Notes under the pieces: model-generated | The model's input: the letters and a program-made list of their open reading frames with translations, nothing else | Database searches by the model: none | Told to the model about the DNA's origin: nothing | Part shown: positions 51,219 through 61,716 of the stretch, one piece after another | Position numbering within the stretch: the stretch's first letter is position 1 | Layout of the letters: every line of letters begins with the position of its first letter | Origin: Siniperca chuatsi | Lineage: Eukaryota > Chordata > Actinopteri > Centrarchiformes > Sinipercidae | Assembly: GCF_020085105.1 (NCBI RefSeq) | Contig: NC_058045.1 | Span: 19,536,333-19,600,332, forward strand | DNA length: 64,000 bases | Direction: 5' to 3' | Program-made: the position numbers and the translations under genes

Positions 51219-54200
51219 TTATCCCACTATAACTGTGTCATCATCAGGGAATTCATAGTAGGGAACCTCCAGGTTTAGAGGAGCAGGTCCCTTTCTTATT
51301 CTTCCTGAAGCATCATAGTGGGAGCCATGGCAAGGACAGTAGTAGCCTCCATAGTCTCCGGCGTTGGCAATGGGCACACAACCCAGATGGGTGCACACAC
51401 CAATGACGATGACCCAGTTGGGGTTAATCACTCTATCCTTGTCATGCTCTGGGTCACGCAGCTCCCCCATATTCACAGACATCTCTGTGGCAATTTCCTT
51501 CTCGGTGCGGTGACGGACAAACAGGGGCTTTCCTCTCCACTTGAAGGTCATGTTTTTGCCTTCAGGGATGTCAGTGAGCTTGATCTCAATCTTGGATAAG
51601 GCCAGGACGTCTGCTGATGCACTCATTGAGGAGACAAACTGGGTGACCACTGTCTTGGCTGCATAGACACCGACCACAGTGCTTGCTCCTGTGACAAGGT
51701 AAGAAAACGCCCTTCTTGCCTCGCTGCTCTCCTGGGAGGACTTGTTGGGGTCGATGACCTCAGGGCGACGATAGTCTGTAAAGTCAGGAATCTTGATATC
51801 TGTGTGGGCAAGGCGGATTCCTGCAGGAGCTGGAAATGAGACACATGATGCAGTTTTTAAAGACAAAAGCAGCAGATCGGCAAATGGAAGGCAAACTATA
51901 AATACCTTACAAAAACATTTAAAAAGTATTGCTTGTCTTTCATTTATAACATTCAATTACCACACTTCTCCTTCAAAATGTTCATTAATAGTAGATCTAA
52001 TAGTGATCAAATATGTACACTAAATGATTTCTGGTGCCTTCATATAACCTTGGAAATTGGATAACTTTACTGTTAGCATTGTCAAGAAATTTTAGAAATT
52101 CTAATTTTGGATTAACTCAATACTGATTTATATGCTGTATGCTCAGTCATCACCATCAAAAATGTTAAAAAAAAAAAAAAAAACATTTTTAAAAACATCA
52201 TCAAACAAGTCTAAATCATGACTTTAATGTTTTTCCCACTTACCATAAAGCACATCATATCATGTCTAGATAGAAATCAGGATACTGTCAGTATAGCAGC
52301 TACTTATTATCATTATCGATTAACCTAACGAGTAGTATGATTAACAGATTAACCGTTTGGTCTATGTACTGTGTGAAAATCCCGACTCCCCAAAGCAAAA
52401 GTTTACATCTTCAAATTGCTTGTTTTGTCCGATCAACAGTCCAAAACCTGAAGATATTCATGTTGCCATCATTAAAAACCTAGAAACCCCGCAAATATTC
52501 ACATTTGATAAAACTAAACCATTTTGCTTAAAAATGGCCTACACTATTGCTCGATTATCAAAATTGTTTGCGAACAATTTTCTGTCAATCACCTAACCCA
52601 CAAATTGTTTAACTGGACATAAACAACCCTGAACTGGATTATCATAGGGACTGTCTTTATTTGGGTATATATCCTGCACTATAACCAGCAATACGCCGTA
52701 TTCTTGCACCTAAGTAGACATTTCACCGGTATTGGCATGCCAATGCAAACCTGTTTTAACCACGGTATCATACTGCGGTCAAGTGAGCAGTCATACGCAT
52801 CTCCGTGGTCAAACCAGCCGCCCCTAAATTTGGAGTGCACACATAGTCTAACCTTTATGGTAAATGCATTGAAACGATCCAGAGTCAGTTGGCTGGCAGG
52901 TTAGCGACATTATTCTGGGGGTTTTTTTCACACTTTCCGAAGACATGTGTTGCCGTATGAAAGTCTTACCTGAAGAGAGGCTATTTAAATCTGAATTGTA
53001 CGCGACACGAGCACATCACATATCATACAATTTATCAAACTGCGTCGGACACACACACGTGACTACGTCCGGTTTTCAAAATAATGTGTTAAAGTATATA
53101 CCAAATATACTTTATGTGAAAATAAGATTACATACAGACTGAAAATCAAGCATTATTCAGTACAGTATATTTACCTGATTATACTTACATACTTTTATTT
53201 AAGTAACATTTTGACTTTTTTCATCAGTTTCTTGAACTACTTATGGACTTGCTTAATTGCTCATCAGCATTGGAATTAGGGGCGGTGGAAGGTGCTTTGG
53301 GTTAACTGTAATGGACCCCATCAGTAAAAATGCTTGATTTTTAGTATGTATGTACTCATAGTTGTCCTGAACTCAAATCTATCAGTCACTGCCTGTAACT
53401 ATGGAGCAATGTGTTTTTACAGCACCTGAAATATCAGAACGGAAGCCATTTCAAGGTACAAATGTGGTACTTTTACTTTGGAAAATCTCAAAATGAATAC
53501 AGTAAAAATGCTTGATTTTCAGTGTGTATGTAGTCAAGAGTTATCCTGAACACAAATGTATGAGTCGTTGTCAGGAAAAAAATAAAAGAATAAAGTAATT
53601 TCCCATTTTAGTATGATTTTTTCAATGTATAAAAGGGACACTGGAAATATGTTATATGCTTCCCGTGAATATAATCCAATTAATATTATTTTCGCATACA
53701 GTATATATTTGGTATAAACTTTGTGTTAACACATTATTTTGAAAACCGGACGTAGTCACGTGTGTGTGTCCGACGCAGTTTGATAAATTGTATGATATGT
53801 GATGTGCTCGTGTCGCGTACAATTCAGATTTAAATAGCCTCTCTTCAGGTAAGACTTTCATACGGCAACACATGTCTTCGGAACGTGTGAAAAAAACCCA
53901 GAATAATGTCGCTAACCCTGTTAAAAACCTCACTCTGGATCGTTTCAATGCATTTACCATAAAGGTTAGATTAAGTGTGCACTCCAAATTTAGGGGCAGT
54001 TGGTTTGACCACGGAGATGCGAATGACGGCTCACTTGACCGCAGTAGCTGTTAGCAGTGAAGTTAGTTTGCAGACAAGGACGGTAAAAATAAAGATACAT
54101 CAAATTTACACGTTGTAAAACATGGAAATGTTAACTAATAAGTAAGATATCAGTATGTTAAGTTTTATCGTTACACCAAGCAGCTCAATTCCACTACCAT

Positions 54201-54355
54201 CTCTGGCCAACGTTACTAGCTAAACGTCCGTCTTCATCCTTACCAGCAGCATGCACCAACTCCTTAGATCCAGGGAACACCACACGTTTAACTGTGTGTT
54301 TTGTTGCCTGCAAGTACGGGGAAAGAGCCCCGGGACGAGCGGCTATGGACATCAT
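51219..54355 (-). CDS. uqcrfs1: UQCRFS1, Rieske iron-sulfur subunit of complex III
   Basis: Two coding exons on the minus strand, 54355-54244 and 51829-51219, give 240 aa (human 274). The protein carries electrons from ubiquinol to cytochrome c1 in the mitochondrial inner membrane. Visible features: an N-terminal presequence starting [16 protein letters not shown]; the start of the mature protein near [10 protein letters not shown] (about residue 45); a membrane segment (about 79-103); and the Rieske motifs CTHLGC (C183, H185, C188) and CPCHGSHYD (C202, C204, H205) supplying the 2Fe-2S ligands and the disulfide. The donor at 54243 (GTAAGG) and acceptor at 51830 (TTTCCAG) agree in phase. The presequence is about 34 residues shorter than in mammals. 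The intron holds a 366-base inverted repeat. The gene is head-to-head with RXYLT1. Confidence 0.92.
52162..52182. repeat. poly(A) tract
   Basis: A run of about 20 A in the UQCRFS1 intron; no adjacent retroelement was recognised. Confidence 0.8.
52330..52610. repeat. family D MITE fragment
   Basis: It shares ordered segments with 35695-35955 (TTGCTTGTTTTGTCCGA, AAATATTCACATTTGA, CAATTTTCTGTCAATC). It lies in the UQCRFS1 intron just left of the inverted repeat. Confidence 0.65.
52771..53130 (+). repeat. left arm of large inverted repeat
   Basis: It starts TACTGCGGTCAAGTGAG and runs about 360 bases, matching the complement of 53681-54046 with scattered substitutions and small indels; by eye, identity is above 90 percent over the central part. 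CpG content is higher than that of the surrounding intron. Confidence 0.9.
53323..53576 (+). repeat. paired direct repeat in the spacer of the inverted repeat
   Basis: Two roughly 75-base copies, at about 53323-53400 and 53502-53576, both begin AAAAATGCTTGATTTT and continue with TGTATGTA ... TCCTGAAC. The complement of the same opening is also present once near 53137-53149. Confidence 0.7.
53681..54046 (-). repeat. right arm of large inverted repeat
   Basis: Complement of 52771-53130. It ends CTTGACCGCAGTA. The arm includes a small frame (53872-54054) without known homology; its mirror in the left arm is interrupted, so it is unlikely to be a gene. Confidence 0.9.
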
Positions 54356-54782
54356 TTTTGCCCAAAAGAAGAGACTTCCACCCCGCAGCTGGGGGACACG
54401 ACCTTGCGTTTACAAAACTTGAGTGCAACTCTCTAGTCTGCTTGACCAGAAACCCGCTCCGCCTTCACAACGTTCCGCATTACGTGAGGTCTAACCGAAG
54501 TGTCCCTTTCGTTTTTGCAAACATATCGCTTTATTATATAACTTTACGGTTATTCATTAATACCTAAATTACACTTTATATATTCAATGTTGACATCTGG
54601 CGATAGTTTGATCCAAAATTGTATAAACCATACATAAATTAAAATAACGGCTAATTTGGTACAGGCATATCTCTAAGTCGGCTGTATCCAGGGGTCCTCG
54701 TGATATAAACAAGGGTCCTCTCACAAAATATGGAGACGAGCTACACAATGGTAACCTGGGAGAAAAAAAAAAGAAAAGAAAC
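54356..54782. promoter_or_regulatory. shared promoter region of UQCRFS1 and RXYLT1
   Basis: Only 427 bases separate the two divergent start codons. The UQCRFS1-proximal half is GC- and CpG-richer (54380-54490); the RXYLT1-proximal half is AT-rich and ends in a purine tract. No TATA box stands out. This geometry fits a bidirectional promoter; it is inferred from position only. Confidence 0.55.
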
Positions 54783-57700
54783 ATGAAAATACCAAAAAGA
54801 AAACTATTTTTTCTAATTATTTTTGCGTATGTGGCATTTTCACTCTATGCTGCATACAATGTCTTCTTCAGCACCAAAGTAATCTCCCGCGTTCACAGGG
54901 TGGTGAAGAAAGAGACAGGGGTACCCTCGGGTAATCACTTAACGTTAACAACCGTTATCTAGCCCCAATTGCAGATAAGCTGCCAGTTAGAAACTCATTT
55001 GTTTTTTATGGTAAATAAACGAAATGCATGCCCATAAGCTGAATGGAAATTGTGTGTTTTGTAGGTGGTGTCAGAGATGGCGCTGCTGTTGCTCCATTTA
55101 TCGCAGATGATTGGAATCCGTGGGAGGATGAACAGGTGGAGTACAACTCTGCTCTGAACAAAAAGAGAGAGGCCTTCAAACAGTACCTGGGTCGAATTGA
55201 CAAGAACAAACCCAAAAGATACAGGGTCCAAATCTGGGGGAAAGCTGCCATAGGTAAGTCATGGTACTATGAGATGTCTGTCACAGCCTGCAGAGTTGTG
55301 GTGTGATTTGGGCGTGAAACGACAATACTGTGACTTGACAGTGGCAGTCGTCATCTGCATGTGTGCATTCACAAGTACAGAACCTTTTTAAATTTAGTTT
55401 TCTCATAACTGGTTCATATATTGAATTAGATAAAATCTGAAAAATGTGTTTTTCAAGTCTTGTGATTAATGATTTAATTTGGCTTCTGGTTGTTTCAACT
55501 TTAAACAATATACCTTTTTTTTTATTTTTCTAAGCTCTTCGAGTTCAAGTTATTGTCATTTATTCATATACAATTATACAGTTGTCAACAGAATGTTATT
55601 CTTCACTGACGCTGAGGTGCAAGAAATGCAGGAACTGGGCAATACAACATAAGAAACGGACAGAACAGTCCAAGTGTATGTATGTATGTATAAAAATTAC
55701 AAATACAAGTGCACATAAGGTAAAAGCTTTATAAATAACTACGAACTTAGAACAGTGTGATGAAAAACTGAAGTAAGTCTAACAGCCTGAGGGAAAAAAA
55801 GCTCTGGCAATCTGGATGTTGTTATTACATTACAGTTTGCAGTGTAATTGTAGAGGGCAAGAAGATGCTTTGGTGATTGCATTTTGCATGTGCTTTAAAC
55901 AATAAAATTGATCAATGTTAATAAGAAAAAGTCCAGAATAAAAAAGATTTTTCTAAAAGTAAAGTACATGTATAGTATATTAATCATATTGGTATAGCTC
56001 ATAGTGTAAATAAAATTAACCAAATTAAAAGAGCAAATATCAGAAGAACAAACATTATTGTGTTATATACCTTTTTTGTGCATGTAATAGGTTTGCAAAG
56101 TGAAAAAGCCCAAAGTCCACCCTAAAGGGAGTTCCCACAGAAAACACTGCTCCTGAACTGCCTGAAAACAGCTCAGTTGTAGTCCAGGCTTTACTTCCGT
56201 AACGTATCTACATCACTATGTAACATGCGTCATAATGCATGAATTGAGCAGTTTCCACAAGTACACCTATATATGAAATTAAAATAACGTTAGATACCTT
56301 CCAGGCAGTCAATTGACATAAAAGTTGTTACTGTGATGTAGAGACAGTGCACAGTTAAAACATTAATTATGAAAGATAGGTTAGTAGCAAATTAATAACT
56401 TACCACTCTGAAACGTCTTGCTCCAGTCTCAGTTGTGTAGCTGGTTCGGGTTGTTGGAACATTTACGGCTGAATTGAAGCCATAGTTACCAGCTGAAGGG
56501 GCTTTGTTTTGGATCACACTACCTTGCTCATCAGGAGGTACTGCGCATGTGCAACTCCCAACAAAGATCGAATAGAAGTGAGATGCCTCACTCGGTAGCT
56601 AAAATGGAGCGTTCAAGGCACAGGGTGAAAAGAGGTGCTGCAGCAATGTGCAGTATGAGAAAAAATATGGTGTGTTTTGAAAATTAAACCATGTAAACCT
56701 ATTCTGGTACAACCACAAAATAAAATTATGAACCTGAAAATGAGCATAATATGACCACTTTAAGTCAAAGTGAGGCCCAACGGTGTTCAGTAACTGCATA
56801 TACTCCTGATAATACTATGAGTGTCCACATATAGATGTCTCTATAGATGTAGATACAAACTACATAAAGCTGATTTAAGCTCTGCTGCGGAAGCCTGGCA
56901 ATGGTACAACATATTGACACTGCACTGACATTTTAACTCCGGTAGCAAATTGCATTGAACCCTTCTCTTCTCCTCAGGGCTTTACCTTTGGGAACATATT
57001 TTAGAGGGACCCCTCAACCCTACTGACAAGGTAGCACAATGGAGAGAAGGAGAGCTGCAGACAGGAAAGATTGATTTCAGGTAACAAAGTCGGGTACTTA
57101 AAAATTGCCAAACCTAAGCATCTAGCCTGCTTTTGGGACAAACTGATTTGTTCCTACTCCCTCCCCTCTTGCCTCTTTATCTTTAGTTTCTACACAGGTC
57201 CTGCTGTGGTCCAGGGTCATGTCCCTCTGGAAATGAACAGCCTGGTTCTGGTTCTGAACGGCCGCGAGCAGCAGAAGGTCTCTTACTCCACACGGTGGCT
57301 GGAGCATGTCCAAGCTCTGGTACAGTCCCACACAGTGTCACATGTGGCCGTGGTCCTGCTGGGCAATGAGCACTGCAACAACGACTGGATCGGCCCGTAC
57401 TTAAAGAGAAATGGTGGTTTTGTAGAGCTGCTGTTTCTAGTGTACGACAGCCGCTGGGTCAACGACAAGGATGTCTTCCAGTGGCCTCTTGGTGTCGCCA
57501 CGTATGTCATTTCTTGTGTACATCAGTAGTGCTCAATATCAGTACAGTAAACTGTGCAGGTTGTCTTTTTAAATGAATAACATTGTCTAAAATGTTGCTT
57601 TGTGTTGCTTGTCTCTGCAGATACAGGCAGTTTCCTATGATCAGGCCGAATGCCCAACTGATCACCTCCAACAGACCATACCTCTGCAATTTCCTAGGAA

Positions 57701-59211
57701 CTGTTTACAAAAATTCTTCCAGAGAAACTCTCATGCAGGTGCTGAAACAATCTGGCCTGGATAAGGAATGCATCACCACTGCCAGAGAGAAGTAAGTTAT
57801 TATTCAGTTGTAGAGTCATTGTTTAGGACTGATATGGAGGAGTAAAGCTTTATATATTTTATATGACTGTATTACTTACATATTGCCTTGTTTTATAACA
57901 TAAAATGAGGATTTAAAAACTGATATTGAGAATATTAATATCAAGAACTTCTTACTGAGACATCCCTAGTGTACATTTTTTAACATCAAAATACTTTAGA
58001 TTATTTATGATAAAACAATTTTTGTTAACAGTCATTGGGGTTCTCGTGCTTCCAAAATCCACAGTCGTTGTTCTGTGCAAAAATGTATTCTAAAGTTCAG
58101 CTCTTTCTAGTGTGAAATTCTTTTGTGTTTTCATAGGATGTGTTTCTTCACTGAGCTGCAGTGGAGGGATAGTAACACAAAGAGGAATTTTGTACTAAAA
58201 AGACGGTAGCTTTGGAAGATACCCACTTGATTTGCTAAGTCAGACTGCTGAAGCCTCAAGTTAGCTTCAGCTGAACGTGAAGACAGACTTGAAAAAAATG
58301 TGAACCTGTCCTTTAAAAACATTAGGAAAATAATGAACAGTAGCAAATGCTAATCAGTAATCATTCATTATAATAACATATACTCTATATTTTATTAACA
58401 AATAAGTAAGCAGTTTGCAAACTTTACCCACACATTTTAGGGCTGCTGCTCACATAGAGGGCTGTGGTTCATTTTTTATTTTGACTAGATTTCACTCCTG
58501 TTTGTGGTACATAATGCAGTTTGAGAATGTCTCCTGTTGAGATATCTATATCATGATGTATATACAGTTGGCAGTCCTGCAATCGCAGTTGAAGTTTTTC
58601 TTGAATAATGATATTGTCAGGGAACTCTGATGTTCAGTAGCTACATTCTTGCTTGTTTGGCCCTGTTAAATGTAGAGTTTCTGTTGTTTTTTTGGACTTG
58701 GATTAAATTATAAATGGAGCTGAGGTGTGATGTCTACAATGAATTGCATATTTATTACAGTAGCTTAAACTGTTGGCTTAAGTATCCTTTCCTTCCTCCT
58801 TTCCGCAGGTGGCTCCCTCAGGAGACAGCAGACAGTCTAAGACGCTATCAGACAGCTTTGGCCCAGAGCGAGCTCACTCTCTGCCCAGTCGGGATCAACA
58901 CAGAGTGCTACCGCATCTACGAGGCCTGCTCTTATGGCTCAGTTCCCGTGGTGGAAGATGTACTGACACCTGGGACCTGTGCGGCCGGGCCCAGCTCCCC
59001 ACTACGTCTGCTCAAAGCTGCAGGAGCACCCTTCATCTTCATCAGTGACTGGAAAGAACTGCCAGCCATCTTGGAGAGGGAGAGAGGGATGAGCCAGGAG
59101 CAGAGGGTGGACAGGAGGAGGAGGCTGTTGGAGTGGTACGCGAGCTTCCGTCAGCAGATGAAGGAGAGGTTCACTGAGGTCATCGAGCAGACTTTCTTCA
59201 AAAGCGGCTGA
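54783..59211 (+). CDS. rxylt1: RXYLT1 (TMEM5), ribitol xylosyltransferase
   Basis: Six coding exons, 54783-54930, 55065-55253, 56978-57080, 57187-57501, 57621-57791 and 58809-59211, all GT-AG and in phase, give 442 aa (human 443). RXYLT1 is a Golgi type II membrane glycosyltransferase that adds xylose to ribitol-5-phosphate in the O-mannosyl glycan of alpha-dystroglycan; loss causes dystroglycanopathy in human. Seen here: a short basic N-terminus, one membrane anchor (about residues 8-29), then conserved blocks [62 protein letters not shown] and [20 protein letters not shown]. The last exon carries the exostosin-like C-terminal part. SRGAP1 follows on the same strand, as in human 12q14. Confidence 0.96.
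55540..55880. repeat. dispersed repeat in RXYLT1 intron 2
   Basis: The phrase TTCAAGTTATTGTCATTTAT and the later CAACATAAGAAACGG resemble a high-copy teleost retroelement tail. It is non-coding. Confidence 0.45.
56053..56764 (-). repeat. about 0.7 kb MITE-like element in RXYLT1 intron 2
   Basis: On the minus strand it begins AAAGTGGTCATATTATGCTC and ends with TGCACAAAAAAGGTATATAA. I recognise this as a frequent percomorph repeat. It contains AATAAAA-type hexamers on the plus strand. No transposase is present. Confidence 0.7.
57985..58316. repeat. dispersed repeat in RXYLT1 intron 5
   Basis: Segments such as TGTTTCTTCACTGAGCTGCA and GGAATTTTGTACTAAAAAGA are familiar from other percomorph introns. 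Boundaries are approximate. Confidence 0.55.
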
Positions 59212-59756
59212 CTGTGGTGCTCAATTAAAAAACCTTTGAAAGATACACAGCAGTAGACGTTCAATATTGATTTAACTTATTTTGTGGTTTGTGGAGAAAT
59301 GTGACATACTACTGGTGAAGTGTACCTGATTACGTTCAGTGTAATGTTCTTGTGTGGGTTAAACCATTTATGTTAAGTTGTAAAGCTGCCATTACTAGTC
59401 AGTAAAGGGTCCATGACATTACTGTATATTTATCATCAATGTTTACAATGGTGGAATGTCTAAATGATAAATTGCCTTTGCATTTTAAAGTCCTAATGTT
59501 ATTTCAGCTGTTTTATATCTTTGTTTGTATGCACTACATATTGTGATTTTTAGGAATCACTCAACATTAGGTGTAGAATGAGACAATAATGTGTTTTCAG
59601 GGCATGGAGCTATTTTATATTGTGAGTAGCTTGAAAATGGATGTTGTTCCTGTGGCATGTGTCGCTTTTCTGATGAAAACATAACAAAAACATTTCTTCT
59701 TTGTTCTATTTATTTCAGTGCAGTGCTGCATGGATTTTTTTACAACAGTGCAATCA

Positions 59757-59762
59757 AATAAA
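59757..59762 (+). terminator. polyadenylation signal of RXYLT1
   Basis: AATAAA 546 bases past the stop codon, followed within 30 bases by a GT-rich stretch (GGAGTGTTGTCC ... TGTGGATGTGTTTGT), a good 3' processing context. Confidence 0.75.
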
Positions 59763-59821
59763 TTGGAGTGTTGTCCTGAATAGAAACCTGTGGATGTGTT
59801 TGTCCTGCCCTTTTACTTTCC

Positions 59822-59836
59822 CCGCAGGTGGCGCTG
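59822..59836 (+). promoter_or_regulatory. CTCF-like motif
   Basis: CCGCAGGTGGCGCTG is one of the best CTCF core matches in the window. It sits just past the RXYLT1 3' end, before SRGAP1. Confidence 0.4.
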
Positions 59837-60980
59837 TGGACCAGTTCATTTTCAGTGAATACAGTGATCTCAGTTGAAATGTAAGGCAAAAGCTTTTTGA
59901 AGTTGGGCAAAAATGAAGGGGGAAAACTTACACTTTAGAAATTAAAAAAGATCAGGTAATATAATGGAGCAAAAGCATTGTGGTATCTTCAAAGTTTGTT
60001 TTGGGGATTTTAAACTTAACCAAACTAAACAAAGAAATATATTTACTGTCTTTCTGGAATATTCAATCAGTAACTTCTTAACAGTAAAATATATGTATGA
60101 TATACTACCTTTAGGTATACACCTATATTAACTGTAGCTAAGAAACATATGTCCCCTGAGTGTATTTTAAATGGACTTTCCTTGGGCCCTCTGCAGGTGT
60201 GGGCGATATATACATACACCTTTTATTCCACCTTGTACAGCACTGGATGTCTGTATATTTGAAAAAGATATCCTATCTATAGGATCTTTATTTTGATTAA
60301 ATGAGGGTAAAAGTAAAAGTCATTGCAAATCCTTAATGTCTTACTGTTATGTGAATTTTGATGTCACATTTAAGCCTGTGTATTTCAGAATCAGAATCAG
60401 AAATACTTTACTGATCCCCGAGGGGAAACGCTTTCGTTACAGCTGCTCACTATCACGTCAATGCACACAGGAACAGAAGTACTAAGCAAATCAAAATATA
60501 ATACACTATAATACAGCTAAGATAAATTAAGTACAAAGTGGATATAAAGTATAAAAGCTAAAAATAAGTGTAAATTACAAAAGTGGATTTACAGGTTGAT
60601 AAGTATGTATGGTATAATACAATGTAATAATATAAGTAATAAGTAATAGTGCAATAATGAGTACTGTCAAGTTAAGTGTAGCAGATTAACAAGATTATAG
60701 GACGGTGGATATTGCACAGCAGTAATATAAGTAGGAATAAATATCAATAAATTTGAATATTAAACTGAAAACAGAGTATATTGCACAGGAGTATTAGACA
60801 CTTTACTTATAATGGTTTTCATAAAAAGTATTACTAAGGAAAACTATTATGTATAAACTGCAGAAGCTTTTTAGTCACACTGGATGTTATATTCTGTTCC
60901 TATAGCTGACTAATATGGACAAAGAAAACAAGCCTTCAGATTTGGGAGCAGGAGTGTCAGTCCACTGGTGTCCACTGTAT
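59837..60980. other. intergenic between RXYLT1 and SRGAP1
   Basis: It contains a recognisable dispersed repeat at about 60387-60600 and otherwise AT-rich sequence. No gene seen. Confidence 0.5.
60387..60600. repeat. AGAATCAGAATCAGAAATAC-type dispersed repeat
   Basis: The phrase TTTACTGATCCCCGAGGGGA and the following GTTACAGCTGCTCAC identify a very common teleost retroelement tail. It decays into an AT-rich end. Confidence 0.7.
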
Positions 60981-61652
60981 GTGGGTGTGCAGATCCCTCC
61001 CTCGCTCTCCTTCCTGTCCTCTCCCTGCCGGGCTCCAGCTGCTGTGTGCTGCAGTCGACCTGCCCTGTCTGCCTCTGAGCCTGCTGGGAGTTGGAGGGAG
61101 AAACCGTCGAGGGAGAGCGAGCAGGCGGGATTGGAAGTCTGTGTGTGCGGGTCCCAAACTGGTAACCACTACCAAAAAGCACACACACGCACGATTCAGG
61201 ACTTTAAAGCCACCCGGACGGGTTGTTGGCCCTACTTTACAGAGAGCTGTGAAAAGCCGCCACGGAGACCCTGAAACTTGCGTGGTTGTTTTTTTTTTCT
61301 TCTTCTTCTTCTGTGGTAGCAGCAGTGCTGTTGCGCCGCGCGGACTGCTCTGATACTTGAGCGGATTCATTGGTTGGAGCAGGGTTGCGCATTGGACCTT
61401 GCTGTATATTCACCGCGTATCCAGAGGGAAGAGGCACAATGAAGAACTAAACGTTTTCTTCTTGCTCCAAGTCGAGCTTGTTGCAGAGTTAAATCCTTTT
61501 CAAATTGTCATTTTGTCTCGCGCTTCTTCTCTCTGTCGCGTTAATTTTTCTTGTCCTGTGTGGGATGCGTCGGCTGCTGTAGGATCCCGCTTGTTGACAA
61601 ACAGTTTTTACAAGAAGTTTACAACAAGCTTCGGGCACGAGAAGAGAGAAAA
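60981..61652 (+). promoter_or_regulatory. SRGAP1 promoter and 5' leader
   Basis: This 0.7 kb is distinctly richer in G+C and CpG (for example around 61080-61130, 61200-61270 and 61330-61345) than the flanks and ends at the SRGAP1 start codon. It includes a polypyrimidine tract at 61288-61312. The exact start site is unknown. The several 90-130 codon frames on both strands here are by-products of its composition. Confidence 0.5.
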
Positions 61653-61716
61653 ATGTCCACGCCGAGGTTCAAAAAGGATAAAGAAATCATCGTAGAGTAC
61701 GAGAGTCAAGTCAAAG
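61653..61716 (+). CDS. srgap1: SRGAP1 first coding exon (gene continues beyond the window)
   Basis: The 64-base coding part encodes MSTPRFKKDKEIIVEYESQVK and ends in phase 1 at a perfect donor (AAAG/GTAAGAG). The peptide matches the N-terminus of SLIT-ROBO Rho GTPase-activating proteins and fits SRGAP1 better than SRGAP2 or SRGAP3 (MSTP start, ESQVK). SRGAP1 has an F-BAR, a RhoGAP and an SH3 domain; it acts downstream of Robo receptors to inactivate Cdc42 and shape the actin cytoskeleton. Only the first residues preceding the F-BAR core are in the window. The position beside RXYLT1 supports the assignment. Confidence 0.88.

Noticed and set aside
52968-52982. Donor-like CTTCAG/GTAAGA in the inverted-repeat arms as a possible missing UQCRFS1 exon
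   Set aside because: Neither arm contains an in-frame segment resembling the missing presequence, and phases do not fit the flanking exons.
53652-53987. 111-codon minus-strand frame, with a similar frame at 52945-53142
   Set aside because: Both are the same strand of the inverted repeat read in its two arms; differences between arms break the frames and no homologue is recognised.
60957-61370. Several long overlapping frames upstream of SRGAP1
   Set aside because: GC-rich promoter and leader composition suppresses stop codons on both strands; no homology and no splice context.
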